The position numbers were made by a program, and so were the translations under genes. From a virus: 64,000 nucleotides of DNA. Each line of letters begins with the position of its first letter. Within the stretch, counting starts at the first letter, position 1. Positions 29,498-39,300 of this stretch are shown here, piece by piece. Under the pieces are notes generated by a model. It was not told the origin of the DNA. It saw only the letters and a list, made by a program, of their open reading frames with translations, and ran no database searches. The stretch covers positions 124,001 to 188,000 of the IMG/VR virus record IMGVR_UViG_3300023278_002893. One strand, given 5' to 3'.

Positions 29498-29911
29498 CTA
29501 GTACTTCCTCTCCCCTTCCTTCTTATGGACTTCACTCCAGTAAACTAAAAGGTATGGATGCTTAGATTCTTCATGCTCTTTGCAATCAATCAGGATCCAA
29601 TCATCATTCTCTAGTCTTTCTAAAACATTTACGTACTTACCTTGTACCCACACCTCTTTCAAAAAAACTTTGTCATCCCTGTAATTTACCCCTTTCCACT
29701 TCAGAACAGCCTGGTAATAGTCATCCATTGCCGCCAAAATAACGTGCTGCTTAGTCATATCCAACATAAGCTGATCGTCGTCATTGATCTGGGCGGCATC
29801 ACTAAGAACAGGTCCTGTAAAATAAGCACCCTTGAGTACTGCCTTGTCGTCCTGGGGATACTCTACCGAATCCCAGTGTAGTTCCAAACGATATTTCTTC
29901 AAAACATCCAT
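29498..29911 (-). CDS. hypothetical protein, 137 aa
   Basis: A soluble acidic protein of alternating strands and short helices. Notable stretches are L-E-L-H-W-D-S-V-E-Y-P near the N-terminus, a Y-Y-Q-A-V-L-K-W-K-G repeat-like middle and E-N-D-D-W-I-L-I-D-C-K near residue 100. It is placed directly between the 229-aa tip-like gene (13 nt) and the 135-aa gene (no gap), so it is part of the tail-tip cluster. It may be an assembly factor rather than a virion component because it lacks the Gly/Ser/Thr bias of its neighbours. Confidence 0.62.
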   Translation of the reverse strand: MDVLKKYRLELHWDSVEYPQDDKAVLKGAYFTGPVLSDAAQINDDDQLMLDMTKQHVILAAMDDYYQAVLKWKGVNYRDDKVFLKEVWVQGKYVNVLERLENDDWILIDCKEHEESKHPYLLVYWSEVHKKEGERKY

Positions 29912-29924
29912 ACTAAAACTCCGA

Positions 29925-30614
29925 TTAAAAGAAGATCAACTGGTGGGGAATGCTGGCGGAAGAAGTTCCTCGCTTTCCGTCCTCCTTACCCACACCGCCA
30001 CCAATCTGGGTAGCCTTACCAAAATCCTGGTCGTCGTCCTGACCTAAACCAGGAGAACCTGCACTCACGTTTATGTTCCTTCCCGTGGCATCAACTAATC
30101 CTGGGGTACCTGTTGTACTATCTACCAGAACCAGACCATCGTTAGAAACAATATCCGTTCCTGTAATTCTATTACCTTCAGAGAATCCCTGAATGTAAGC
30201 AATGTTACCCGTAAAGCCTGCAATCTGAGGCTTACCCGACAAGCTCCAACTCTCCTGTCCATATCCCTGGAAATCCTTTGAGTAGGAGAATCCAGTGATA
30301 AACAGCGCATTACTTCCTGTACGTGTAATGGGAACGACTGAACCCGTGCAGGGGGCGGGAGTTATTGTGACATCCATCTTAGCAGTTGAATCTGCACAAG
30401 AGGTAGAGGGTGTAAGGGTAACAGGAGTCGAAGCTCCACCATAGCTAGAAATGCTGGAACTTTCCTGGGTAGTGACATTAGTGTCGAAAGCGTCGAAGCT
30501 CCCCAACTGAAACAAGCGTTCTACCTGAGGGGCTATGGTGAAACTAACAGACACAAATCCACTAGATATTTTATCAGATGTAACTGTGGTTCCCGCGCCG
30601 ATTATAACCGCCAT
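29925..30614 (-). CDS. beta-rich tail-tip protein, 229 aa
   Basis: The N-terminus M-A-V-I-I-G-A-G-T-T-V then S-G-F-V-S-V-S-F-T is followed by a Ser/Thr-rich beta body with C-A-D-S and T-P-A-P-C. The middle reads F-I-T-G-F-S-Y-S-K-D-F-Q-G-Y-G-Q-E. Comparable G-(x)-V-S-V-S-(F/L)-T strands open the 213-aa gene at 32264-32905, and a similar (I/L)-T-G-F strand follows in both, so the two may share a fold. Its C-terminal H-Q-L-I-F-F end resembles exposed tips. No motif gives a biochemical role. Confidence 0.65.
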   Translation of the reverse strand: MAVIIGAGTTVTSDKISSGFVSVSFTIAPQVERLFQLGSFDAFDTNVTTQESSSISSYGGASTPVTLTPSTSCADSTAKMDVTITPAPCTGSVVPITRTGSNALFITGFSYSKDFQGYGQESWSLSGKPQIAGFTGNIAYIQGFSEGNRITGTDIVSNDGLVLVDSTTGTPGLVDATGRNINVSAGSPGLGQDDDQDFGKATQIGGGVGKEDGKRGTSSASIPHQLIFF

Positions 30615-30827
30615 CTATTCCTGTTCCTCCTTTTTGGGCTTGGGGTTCCCACAAATGGAACAAGGATCACCCATGGTCAGCGCATCGCAGGAAGTACATT
30701 TACCAATCTTACCAACAATCTCATCCGCCTTTGCGCGCTGGGCTGAAGAAAGATACGCATACTTCTGATAATATCCCGCAGCGCCGTCTTTATTCACCCT
30801 ATTGTCTGGTCTTCCGCAGCAGCCCAT
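30615..30827 (-). CDS. small zinc-ribbon protein, 70 aa
   Basis: I choose the ATG at 30827 (M-G-C-C-G-R-P) because AAGGAG lies about 8 nt upstream and the longer frame has no comparable site. The product has C-C near the N-terminus, C-T-S-C-D and C-S-I-C-G knuckles about 13 residues apart, and a basic/acidic K-P-K-K-E-E-Q-E tail. The two CxxC pairs fit a single zinc-ribbon. The stop is next to the start of the 229-aa tip gene. The function is unknown. Confidence 0.65.
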   Translation of the reverse strand: MGCCGRPDNRVNKDGAAGYYQKYAYLSSAQRAKADEIVGKIGKCTSCDALTMGDPCSICGNPKPKKEEQE

Positions 30828-30838
30828 ATTATATCTCC

Positions 30839-31129
30839 TTAGGGGGTAGTTCCGCGAGGACAATCATCCGCGCAACCCGTCGCTATTAGTGTTATTTTAT
30901 GTTCAAATACCGTAGGGATTGACGCTGGAATTACTCCAGAACCTACCTCTGTAATATATCCTTTGAAATCCACGCCGCCAAAAGTTAATTCCGTGTAGTT
31001 GCGAGGGGGAGTGACCCCAGGCACCTGTTCTGTAGATACCACCGTAAAAGAAACTGTGGCTAATCCATTAGCCTGATACGTAATTGAAATCGTGGGACAA
31101 TCTATAAACTCGAAAACCTCCGTAGCCAT
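30839..31129 (-). CDS. small beta-rich tail-tip protein, 96 aa
   Basis: The product has a beta pattern (I-T-Y-Q-A-N-G-L-A-T-V-S-F-T-V-V) followed by F-G-G-V-D-F-K-G-Y-I-T-E-V, similar in rhythm to the domain-opening strands of tail hub proteins. It contains three Cys (F-I-D-C-P, G-C-A-D-D-C). Its start codon overlaps the stop of the inserted GIY-YIG gene by one base, which indicates that the nuclease gene was placed precisely between two structural genes. The role in the tail tip is inferred. Confidence 0.62.
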   Translation of the reverse strand: MATEVFEFIDCPTISITYQANGLATVSFTVVSTEQVPGVTPPRNYTELTFGGVDFKGYITEVGSGVIPASIPTVFEHKITLIATGCADDCPRGTTP

Positions 31130-31923
31130 TAGAGTGCCTTCTTCCGTAACCTAGCTGCCGCAGAGTTTATTCGTAGGCAACTACGACACTGTCTTTGATT
31201 GGCTTTACCTGGAGGTACATACGTATTTTCCTTGCTCATCTTATGTCCATGTTTGCAAGTTTCACGAAGTATTCCTCTTTTTACTCTCTCCTGTGCGGAC
31301 CTGGACATTTTTAACAGAGTCTCCTCACTATAAGTTCTACCCAACATAGATTGTCGTATCTTATCTCTGATCTTCGTGGAAACTTGATGTCCTTTAGAAG
31401 ACTCACTCATTTTTTGCTTACTCTTTTCTGCGTGTTTACGCCCCAACCAAAACTGTCTCATCTTCTCTATAGCAGCGGGCGACATCTTCTTACCTAAATT
31501 AATCCGCCTTAGTTTTTCTTTGGTTTCTTCAGAAGTTTTCCTACCTAAATTTACCTGACGCATATACTCTATTTGTTCTGGTGTTCTTTTTCTTCCTTTG
31601 TGGGCCATACCTATTTTTATTTTAGTCTCTTCGGCACAAGGTCCCCCACCCTCACCTCCTTCTTTTATATTATATCCAAGAGGCGTGCGAGAAGAAAGAA
31701 TTTTAATCCAATATTTCTCCTTTTCATCCATTTCCTTTTGACTAAAACATCTATCTATAACAGAGAAACTAAAATTAAACTGCCCGTGTTTGTTTATAGA
31801 ATTTTGCAGAGCTGTACATCCACATTTACCTCGACGGTGGGCAAGTTCCCGCTTACGTAAATTACGAGCCTGTCCTACATACACTTTATCATTAATTTCA
31901 TTCTTCATTAAATAAATAAACAT
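31129..31923 (-). CDS. GIY-YIG homing endonuclease with NUMOD3 repeat array
   Basis: This 264-residue enzyme has an N-terminal GIY-YIG domain: I3-Y4 in F-I-Y-L-M, then V14-Y15-V16-G17, R25, H29, a probable catalytic E69 in E-K-Y-W-I, and G-Y-N-I. All expected residues are present, so it looks active. From about residue 97 to 215 there is an array of NUMOD3-type DNA-binding repeats (G-R-K-T-S-E-E-T-K-E-K-L-R and variants). A C-terminal C-K-H-G-H and C-R-S-C pair suggests a zinc finger. It overlaps its downstream neighbour by one base, typical of a free-standing intergenic homing gene. Confidence 0.9.
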   Translation of the reverse strand: MFIYLMKNEINDKVYVGQARNLRKRELAHRRGKCGCTALQNSINKHGQFNFSFSVIDRCFSQKEMDEKEKYWIKILSSRTPLGYNIKEGGEGGGPCAEETKIKIGMAHKGRKRTPEQIEYMRQVNLGRKTSEETKEKLRRINLGKKMSPAAIEKMRQFWLGRKHAEKSKQKMSESSKGHQVSTKIRDKIRQSMLGRTYSEETLLKMSRSAQERVKRGILRETCKHGHKMSKENTYVPPGKANQRQCRSCLRINSAAARLRKKAL

Positions 31924-31925
31924 AA

Positions 31926-32264
31926 TTAAATCAAAGACGCTCCCGGTACATCATCCTCGTTAATAATTACTCTATCGTAAGTCTCGGTGGCGGTAAAGAC
32001 AATGCCTCCAGTGTCTGGATCCAGAAATCTTTGAGCAGAATAACTCGCAGAGACATAGTTTCCTCCCAGGCCAATCATATCCGTAGAACACAGGAGCTGA
32101 GCCTTATCCTCACAGGTATCTGTAATAATCGACTCCGCTTTGAAGGTTTGCAGAACGAAACCTGAAATAGTCCCAGGAGTAGATGCTATGGAGGCACCGC
32201 AAGTATCAGACCGCGCCTGGGGACCGCTAGATCGCAATTTATAAGAGGTACTCCGCGTGACCAT
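31926..32264 (-). CDS. small structural tail protein, 112 aa
   Basis: The product begins M-V-T-R-S-T-S-Y-K-L-R-S-S-G-P and has a beta-rich, Cys-containing body (D-T-C-G-A, D-T-C-E-D-K, L-L-C-S-T-D) ending with Y-D-R-V-I-I-N-E-D-D. Its start overlaps the stop of the 213-aa protein by one base, so translation is probably coupled. The GIY-YIG gene follows after 2 nt. It probably belongs to the tail hub/tip group; no known family was recognised. Confidence 0.6.
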   Translation of the reverse strand: MVTRSTSYKLRSSGPQARSDTCGASIASTPGTISGFVLQTFKAESIITDTCEDKAQLLCSTDMIGLGGNYVSASYSAQRFLDPDTGGIVFTATETYDRVIINEDDVPGASLI

Positions 32265-32905
32265 TATAGAAGATCTCCTTCACATGAGGGAATTGAGTAT
32301 TGAAAAGTATAACTATTAGTCGCGGCGGAAGGGGTAGTAACGGAGATGTTGAAACCAGTAAGTTTCACATCCAATCCCAAGATATTGAAATCCAGAGTAT
32401 CCGCATCTGTAGTGTCGAATGTGAAGGGAGGTCCAGTCCAGATGAGATCTGAACCTAGGAACTTCTCAGTATCCACTACCCTGCTGGAAGGCCCCGACTG
32501 GGCATTAGCATTCACCGTACGGAAAGAACAAAACTCATCCAAGAGCGTAATCCCGTCTATAGGGTCTCCCTCCCTAGATGCCTCTCCTGTTTTGGTTCTA
32601 ATTATGCGGGTGATGTTATTTTCACAGTCGAAACGGTTCTGGGTGGGGAGGCTGACGCTCGCCTGAGAGGGACAGGATGTCCCCAGGAGCTTGTTTGTGG
32701 AACCTTGGAGGAAAGCATACGCGTTTATACTCATCGTCCCTGTGGAGGGACCCTTGAGACGCTTACGGACATCGGTAAATACATTTGGAGCAGCATCGCA
32801 TTGGCTCAGAATGTCAAGAAACTCTGAGGAACCAGTGAGACTGACAGAAACGATCCCGGTAAATCCTACCTCAAAAAGTCCCGCGACGACACATTCGCAA
32901 GCCAT
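32264..32905 (-). CDS. beta-rich tail-tip protein, 213 aa
   Basis: The N-terminus M-A-C-E-C-V-V-A-G-L-F has two Cys near the start. A G-I-V-S-V-S-L-T strand follows, similar to the opening of the 229-aa protein at 29925-30614. A later L-T-G-F-N-I-S-V-T-T strand also matches that protein's I-T-G-F-S-Y-S. Six Cys residues and strong beta patterning suggest a rigid virion component. It is preceded by AGGAGG and lies about 50 nt from the hub gene upstream. Confidence 0.62.
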   Translation of the reverse strand: MACECVVAGLFEVGFTGIVSVSLTGSSEFLDILSQCDAAPNVFTDVRKRLKGPSTGTMSINAYAFLQGSTNKLLGTSCPSQASVSLPTQNRFDCENNITRIIRTKTGEASREGDPIDGITLLDEFCSFRTVNANAQSGPSSRVVDTEKFLGSDLIWTGPPFTFDTTDADTLDFNILGLDVKLTGFNISVTTPSAATNSYTFQYSIPSCEGDLL

Positions 32906-32955
32906 GTATAATTTTTATCCTCCTAATTATACGCTATTGTCATTATAAATGCAAC

Positions 32956-33861
32956 CTACTCAGACCCATAAACCCCAAAGGCTGGCCCGCCTTGACCCAA
33001 GCTACTATGGTCATGAATCGGTGTACCAACCGCAGTAGCGGTACCTGCATTACCTGCACTGTTATCCGTAAAAGTAATGACATTCTCTCCGAGGGCTATG
33101 TGGGTGTAGATTGCGGTTCCGTCTTGTCGATCAATAATAGTACCAATTGTTGGGTCTGAGACCGTCCAGGAATCCCCCGCCGCGTAAGTGGCATTCACGA
33201 CCAGGAATCTAACAGAACTACCTACCGGGATTGCGATTGCTGCCGGGCGGATTCCTAAAACATTAGCGGTGCTTCCGCCAATATCTCTCTCGTCTTCCAC
33301 CTCTTCTGGAAGTTTGGCATTTCTAAGAGGTGCCCAATGAGGTCTCTCCGTACTAACCAACTTGGAATTCTCTCTGAGGTCGGTGTCGGAGGCATGAACG
33401 GTGGCAGAACCACCCTGCCCTCCAATTTTCTTGTCATAAGAAATACCCTTCTGAGGCTTCTTGGTGACCTGGGTGATTGCCGCAAACGTCTGGGCGGCTC
33501 TAGTTCTTTGCCGGCGCGAAATATTCTTACCCTCTAATTCCTGAAACTTGTCTGCGCCTGAGAGATTAACAACAAAGGACGAAGCCTTCTCAAATGCAGG
33601 ATTGACTGTTACCGATCTTACAGATCCAGTAAATATAGTTTGTTCATTTCCTTCGGTCCCGGCTCTTATTACTACCTGTTCTCCAGTAGCAAATTTCTGA
33701 GTCAGGGGCACTTCTACAGACACACTGAATGTAGATGCCAACTGAGATCGGGAACGGGTCACGTTGAAGGATTTTATATCCGGCGTAACAAAAGTTTTAT
33801 CACCAATTGTAATTTCCGCCCGGATCTTTTCAATTGTAATGTTTGCGCAGGACGGAGACAT
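32956..33861 (-). CDS. tail hub domain (gpD-like) protein fused to an Ig-like domain, 301 aa
   Basis: The first ~140 residues follow the pattern of the tail-hub family related to late-control gpD: I-K-S-F-N-V-T-R-S-R-S then S-T-F-S-V-S-V-E, G-E-Q-V-V-I-R-A, F-T-G-S-V-R-S-V and L-S-G-A-D-K-F-Q-E-L. The C-terminal ~90 residues resemble a Big_2-like Ig domain (I-P-V-G-S-S-V-R-F, N-V-I-T-F-T-D-N-S-A-G-N-A-G-T-A). The protein ends with H-D-H-S-S-L-G-Q-G-G, a His-rich motif common in phage tip proteins. It is likely the baseplate hub or distal tail component. The inserted HTH gene remnant touches its start. Confidence 0.65.
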   Translation of the reverse strand: MSPSCANITIEKIRAEITIGDKTFVTPDIKSFNVTRSRSQLASTFSVSVEVPLTQKFATGEQVVIRAGTEGNEQTIFTGSVRSVTVNPAFEKASSFVVNLSGADKFQELEGKNISRRQRTRAAQTFAAITQVTKKPQKGISYDKKIGGQGGSATVHASDTDLRENSKLVSTERPHWAPLRNAKLPEEVEDERDIGGSTANVLGIRPAAIAIPVGSSVRFLVVNATYAAGDSWTVSDPTIGTIIDRQDGTAIYTHIALGENVITFTDNSAGNAGTATAVGTPIHDHSSLGQGGPAFGVYGSE

Positions 33862-34136
33862 TAAACCTCCCCCGAAACCATAGCTAGGTACTTATCGCTA
33901 AATACATACTCGCATTTCTTTGTTTTACCATGACATTTATTACATAACGTAATTACATTACTCTCTTCCATTATACCATCCTTCAAATAATCAGATCTTT
34001 TTCTAATCTCTATTCCATATCTCTTTAGCCAAGTTCTGACTGTGGGTGCCGAACAACCTGCCTCTTTGGCAATAGCGTAAGAACTCAAACCACACTCCAC
34101 GTATTTAGTGTGTAGCCAGGTTTCATCTTTATACAT
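33861..34136 (-). CDS. remnant of an HTH-HNH homing endonuclease, 91 aa
   Basis: The N-terminal ~45 residues are a clean helix-turn-helix (Y-A-I-A-K-E-A-G-C-S-A-P-T-V-R-T-W-L-K) as found at the front of many phage HNH enzymes. It is followed almost at once by N-V-I-T-L-C-N-K-C-H-G-K-T-K, the usual C-terminal end of an HNH domain. The central D-H motif and first zinc knuckle are missing. This looks like an internal deletion of roughly 100 residues that kept the frame. The product cannot cut as an HNH enzyme but could still bind DNA. It occupies the gap between the hub and 736-aa genes with 1-2 nt to spare. Confidence 0.7.
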   Translation of the reverse strand: MYKDETWLHTKYVECGLSSYAIAKEAGCSAPTVRTWLKRYGIEIRKRSDYLKDGIMEESNVITLCNKCHGKTKKCEYVFSDKYLAMVSGEV

Positions 34137-34138
34137 GG

Positions 34139-36349
34139 TTATATCTTCTCCACTGGGTGATTGAATATCCTAACCTGACATTTATCTCCCACCGAGATAT
34201 CTTCCAGAACAAAACTTAGAGCAACTAACTCGTCTCCTCCCTGCACCCTAACTACATAAGACGCACCGTCGCCTCTGTCCTGAACAATTATACCTTCCTT
34301 GGTAACTTCCTCGGTCTGGAGCTGGTATGTAGAACTATTGAAACTACCCGCAGTCAAATACTTAGGACCCGTAGTCACGTTGATCAGATACTGACTAGCG
34401 TCTGCATATGAATAGTTGATCTCATTTATGATGGAAGTATTACCATTGGAATCAGTAAATACATCTCCTAAACGCGGAGTCGAATCAGGACCAAGAACCA
34501 CCGATGTGGATGTAACTACTTCATTTTGCTGCGCTAGAAAATTCTGGGCCATTTCCAAACACTCAATATCGTCAAGAAAGGGAAGTGTGATATCAATGGT
34601 ACTTCCATTAGTATTGTCTTGTAAAATAGACATCTCACTCTCATCAAAGTCCTGAGTAGTGGAGGGGTCATTGTCTCTAATACCGTCGGTCTGGTCTATA
34701 ATACCAAAAGCATTTAAGGTTTTACCCCCACCCCCTGTAGATTCATCTATACTCTGCAAAGAACTAGTAGATGCGTACGCTATGGGGGGTGGAAAATCTA
34801 CCAAAACGATGGGAGTGTAGGTTATACTAATACTGGCAGCGACACCCATCGCAGCACCTCGGGGGTCAAATATATCGATGCTGGGACGTCGTCGTTCAAC
34901 AACAATACACATCTCGCCGCTAGCAACCTTATAACCAAGCGCGTCTCCAATAGAACAAATATAATCTCTAAACTGATTAGTAGATACAGTAAAGGTATTA
35001 GGTGTATCTTTAGTGGCCTCTCGGTATTCGAAACCGGCGGGTGGGGATGTGAAAGGATCATAAAATCTACAAATAGTTGATGCATACTCACTGTCTATGA
35101 TACTAAATAGATCTATCTCTAGGTTTTCGTCAGCGTCTTGGGTCCATGTCCAGTTGCGACCATGCTGAAGACTTATCAATTCCTTGTGAGGATTAAGAAT
35201 AGTTTTAGCAAATCCCGAGAAACCCCCTCCTCCTCCAAATTCTTGAAGCTGAAATACTTTCTGGCCAGAAAATACAATATCCGTGATCGAAAGAAAATCA
35301 GATTCCAACTGGCCAAACTTATTCAACCTCTTAAAACGATCTGCACCTATTGTGATTCGAGAACCCACTAAGGTCGTATTGGTTACAGTACATTCGCCTG
35401 TCTGCTCATTAACAGTGGTTATTGTGGCGGGAACTCCCGCTCCAAAACTACCGCCCGCGGATGCGCCCAATGCACGGCCCGCACCCAATTGCTGACTTAC
35501 ATCCTGAGCGCCTCTAAAGTTAGGTAAAATTATACTACCATCTATCTTACTAACTTTAAAAAGTTCGGAATCAAAACGGATATATTCTTTCGTTGAATCT
35601 CCAAAAGATATTCTAAGACCGGGAACAGACTCACTGTCCGCGGACACATCGAAATCTATAATGTAACCTAATAAACTCTCAAACGCGCCTATCTCATAAG
35701 AGTTAATAATGTCATCGTTGTAAGCCTGATCCAGTGCGGGGTCATCATAGGAAATAGTTGCATATTTTGCATTATGATCCTGCTCACAGGTATCGACAGC
35801 ACAGTCGTCGTAAGCCATAAATTCTTTATTCTTAAGTCCGTCAAAGGATTCTCGGAGCTCACGCGTGATAGGAGGATCATACCCCCTAACGATAACCAAA
35901 CTTGCTTCATTGGTAACCTGGCCAGTGGGAATACAATACCGGACATCTAAATTACTTGCGGTAGCAGACCCTACTATATAGAAACGGGCGATACCATCTG
36001 CGTCTATTTCTACCTCGGCAAAACCGCCCAAACCCGAGCGGCCCGATCCCTGCGGCGCGGAGTTCAAAAGCTCAGTAGATAATGCCAAACGTAACATCCC
36101 CGTAGCGTCTTGGTTACGGATGTCATATCCAGGCAGTGTCCCTCCCATCACAGGCTGGCTGAAAGGAATATTGTAGGTCTCTAATACCAATTGAGAAACA
36201 GGACGAGTGGGATCGGGATCTAATACCGAGTTTTGAGGAACAGTATTGCCGATGACCACACTTTGGTAATCCGGATTGTCATTTGGTATGATCGTATCTA
36301 CCGCAGTTCCGGGATTAACTCCAAAGCCTGGGAAGTTAATAGCTGCCAT
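34139..36349 (-). CDS. large baseplate/tail hub protein, 736 aa
   Basis: It comes directly after the tape measure gene (15 nt), the normal position for distal-tail and hub proteins. The N-terminal ~290 residues are loop-rich, with a Cys pair in Y-D-D-C-A-V-D-T-C-E-Q-D-H. The middle has a Gly/Ala-rich linker near 295-310 and beta strands such as R-I-T-I-G-A-D-R-F. The last ~80 residues (G-I-I-V-Q-D-R-G-D-G-A-S-Y-V-V-R-V, D-I-S-V-G-D-K-C-Q-V-R) look like a small OB-type barrel as in spike or hub proteins. AAAAGGAG precedes the ATG. A structural tail-tip role is likely; no peptidase motif is visible. Confidence 0.65.
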   Translation of the reverse strand: MAAINFPGFGVNPGTAVDTIIPNDNPDYQSVVIGNTVPQNSVLDPDPTRPVSQLVLETYNIPFSQPVMGGTLPGYDIRNQDATGMLRLALSTELLNSAPQGSGRSGLGGFAEVEIDADGIARFYIVGSATASNLDVRYCIPTGQVTNEASLVIVRGYDPPITRELRESFDGLKNKEFMAYDDCAVDTCEQDHNAKYATISYDDPALDQAYNDDIINSYEIGAFESLLGYIIDFDVSADSESVPGLRISFGDSTKEYIRFDSELFKVSKIDGSIILPNFRGAQDVSQQLGAGRALGASAGGSFGAGVPATITTVNEQTGECTVTNTTLVGSRITIGADRFKRLNKFGQLESDFLSITDIVFSGQKVFQLQEFGGGGGFSGFAKTILNPHKELISLQHGRNWTWTQDADENLEIDLFSIIDSEYASTICRFYDPFTSPPAGFEYREATKDTPNTFTVSTNQFRDYICSIGDALGYKVASGEMCIVVERRRPSIDIFDPRGAAMGVAASISITYTPIVLVDFPPPIAYASTSSLQSIDESTGGGGKTLNAFGIIDQTDGIRDNDPSTTQDFDESEMSILQDNTNGSTIDITLPFLDDIECLEMAQNFLAQQNEVVTSTSVVLGPDSTPRLGDVFTDSNGNTSIINEINYSYADASQYLINVTTGPKYLTAGSFNSSTYQLQTEEVTKEGIIVQDRGDGASYVVRVQGGDELVALSFVLEDISVGDKCQVRIFNHPVEKI

Positions 36350-36364
36350 TCAAGTCTCCTTTTC

Positions 36365-39300
36365 CTAGTTTCCTCTGCCTGCCTGTGCGAGGGAGAGAGC
36401 CTGTGATGCCTGGGTAAGTGCAGTAGATGCTCTCTGACCGATCTCGCCCAGAAGCTGTTTATCTGACTTACGTGCGGTTTCTGCTGTTGTAATCTCTGTG
36501 TTAATCTGTCGGACTTCGGCCTCAATACCTTGCTTATTGTCCCCGACGGCAGTCGAGAGGTCGGTGATCTGCTCGGCAAGGACAGAGACATTTTCAGTTG
36601 CCGCGGTGGCTACGGTTGTAGCGGTAGCTGCGGCAGATGTCGCGGATGATGATGCCTCCGTGGCAAGAGTGGCGCTCTCGCTGGCAGCCTGGGAGGTCGT
36701 AGTTGCGAGTTCTATTGTCGTACTGAACGTAGAAACCTCGAGCGTGAGAGCGTCTAGATTACTAGTCGTAAGGGTTTGTTTTGATTCCAGTGTGGATACG
36801 TCCTCCTCCAAAGCTAGAATTGATTCATTGAGTGGTCCAGAAGTATCGGTCAGCCCCTCGACCGCATCCACCCTAACACCCAAAGCGGTAATGTCAGCCC
36901 CCGCAGCTCCTGTCGCAGCCTCAGTGGCAGCTACAGCCAGTTCATCGATGTTAGAAACTGTAACTGCAGGCTCGCCATCAATGGTGACTGTGAGGGTCTC
37001 ACCCAAAGCTTCGGTAATATCAGAACCTATGGATGCGATATCGGAACTGAAGGATTCAGGAAGGGTCACGCCCTGGCTTGCCAACCCACCTATAACCTCA
37101 TTGAGCGACGCTATGGAGTCATTCAGAGCACTTAGTGCCTCCGAGGAACCCCCATCGCCCGTACCACCCCTAGTAACTCTGTCTGCTGGATCATCTCTAG
37201 TACCCGGCGCAGAGCCATCTTCCTTTCTAATAACATTGGAGGGACTAGCAGCGTCATCACCAAACCTGGCGCTAGCATTCGCCTCAGCAGCCAGGTTATT
37301 ATTCGTAAGTCCTACCATGGGATTTATTCGGCGCATGCCTGCATTTAGATTTACGGTGCCGGTTCCTGCAAGCTCTGTGCTGGAGAGAACACCACTTTCC
37401 CTGCCTCGATAAACATGCTCGCCGCTATCGATACCCTTTTGAATAATCCTCATGGCACTTATCTGCTTTTCACCGGCAGTTAGTTCGGATCCGCGATCTG
37501 CTGCCTTTAACTGACCTGTGTAAGTACTTTCGCCAGGCCTGCCACCAGCGAGCTGTGCAAATGTTCCAGCGGTTGGGGGTTTTGTGCCGAAACCGCCCTG
37601 CATAGATAATCCTAAAGTCGGTCCAGTAGATTTGGTACCAGGACCTGCTACCATAGCCGCCAACTCTTGCTCATTCCACTTGTTTTTGATAGTCTCAGGA
37701 CCTGAGGTTGCAACTCCTCCGGGCGCGGGAATCGCGGACGCGCCCATTCTTATACCGGAGGTGGGATCCGCAGCCTTGTTAGTTAGCGTCTCAAGTGCGG
37801 ATAATTGTTCTCTTTGTAATCCCACAGAGGTGGTTAGGATTGCATTCGTAGGGATCATCCCAGTAGCCATATCCTCTACTCCCGCCTGGCGCGCTGCCTT
37901 CTTTGACAGGTCTTGCGCTTCTTGAGTAATGGAACCTGCAAACTTGGAGAGACCTTCCAGAGAAGGAAGTCCCTTGAAGAAAAGTTTATCATCGCGACCC
38001 TTCTTCGTCGCCTGTTCGGAGGTTGCCAATTCCTCACCAAGGATATCAAAATACTTCTGAGCTTTAGCCTTCAAGTCATCACTCTGTCCCGGATCAAACA
38101 TTACATCTGCAAGGGTTGATCGGACACGCTCCGCTTTCTGTTGCTGACTTCGTAGAGCCGTAGTTTCTATGCTCTGCTTCTGCTGAATGACAGCTTCCTT
38201 CTCATCAAAGTCAACGTCTTTCAGTGCTTGCTTCTTGGCGCGCATATCGGCCAACGTCGTTCGTCCACCACTACCAAATTGTTTCTCTATATCTCGTCTC
38301 TTGTTTTCGAAAGAAGTTCGGAAACCAGCTTGACCCACTCGGGCCATTGGACCATCCAAATCAGAATCTATCTTATTAATGATTTGAGAATCTGCTTTTT
38401 CGAAATCCCTAACCATGTCATTTAGAGTGGTAGCGAAGTTTATAGCAGCGTCCGCCAATCTAATAGCGGGAATATCTGCCTGCAACTTATTATTGCTGTC
38501 CTCTAGGGCCTTGATAGCCTTAGCTTGAGCTTCAAGATGGGATGCCCGTACTGAGTTCTCCCACTGAATGGACTTGGCCTTCGCCGCGTCAAGATCCTTG
38601 GAAGCCTTTAGCTGCTTCGCTGCTTTGGCCTTCGACATATCTTGGGGGCTGGATGATTTAATCATCTCCGTGGTAAGACCGGAGGCGGCCTTGCCATCAT
38701 TCTCGAAGACCTCCGCCATTCTGTCCGCTAGATTTGACTGTAAATCCTTCTGACTCCAGAACTGCTGGGTAGGTTGACCATCGGCGGTGTCGGACAGAGG
38801 TACGTCTATCATTCCTCTACCCTCAAACTGCTGCATACCATTCATAAGTGCTACTATATTCTTCATCTGGGGATGGGAAGGAGCGTTAGCACCCGCTCTT
38901 AAATTACCATCGGCATCTGGAATTATGTTAAGAACCTTCTTGAAGACATCGTTCATCGCGCCGCCCCCAAGTACTTCTCCAAACGCGCTGGTCTTCTCTT
39001 TAAAGGACTTCTTGGACATAACGGAGGCAAAGGCTTCGGCCCTATCACCTTCCGGCAAGGACTGGATGTAGGTAAGTTCGTGCAGGGCTTCGAGCATGGA
39101 GTTTTGGACACTCAGCTGGCGACCCCCAATATCGGTAAAGTCGTCAGCTAATTTATTCATACCCCTAATCATCTCAAGTTGGCCTGCTGAGGTTTTCTCT
39201 CCAGAGCCAGCTAGACGCTTCTTTTGCTCGGAGGTCATGGAGTCCCCGGCTTTGGCCATGTCCGTAACTGAAGTTTCGAAGTCAGACATCTGCTTCTCTA

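Noticed and set aside
30828-30863. Longer N-terminus for the 70-aa zinc-ribbon protein
   Set aside because: The extension overlaps the gene upstream and lacks a binding site, whereas AAGGAG is correctly spaced before the ATG at 30827.
36498-37412. Plus-strand open frame of 304 codons opposite the end of the tape measure gene
   Set aside because: It is the mirror of the low-complexity Ser/Thr/Ala-rich coding sequence; no binding site, no family features, and all neighbours are on the other strand.
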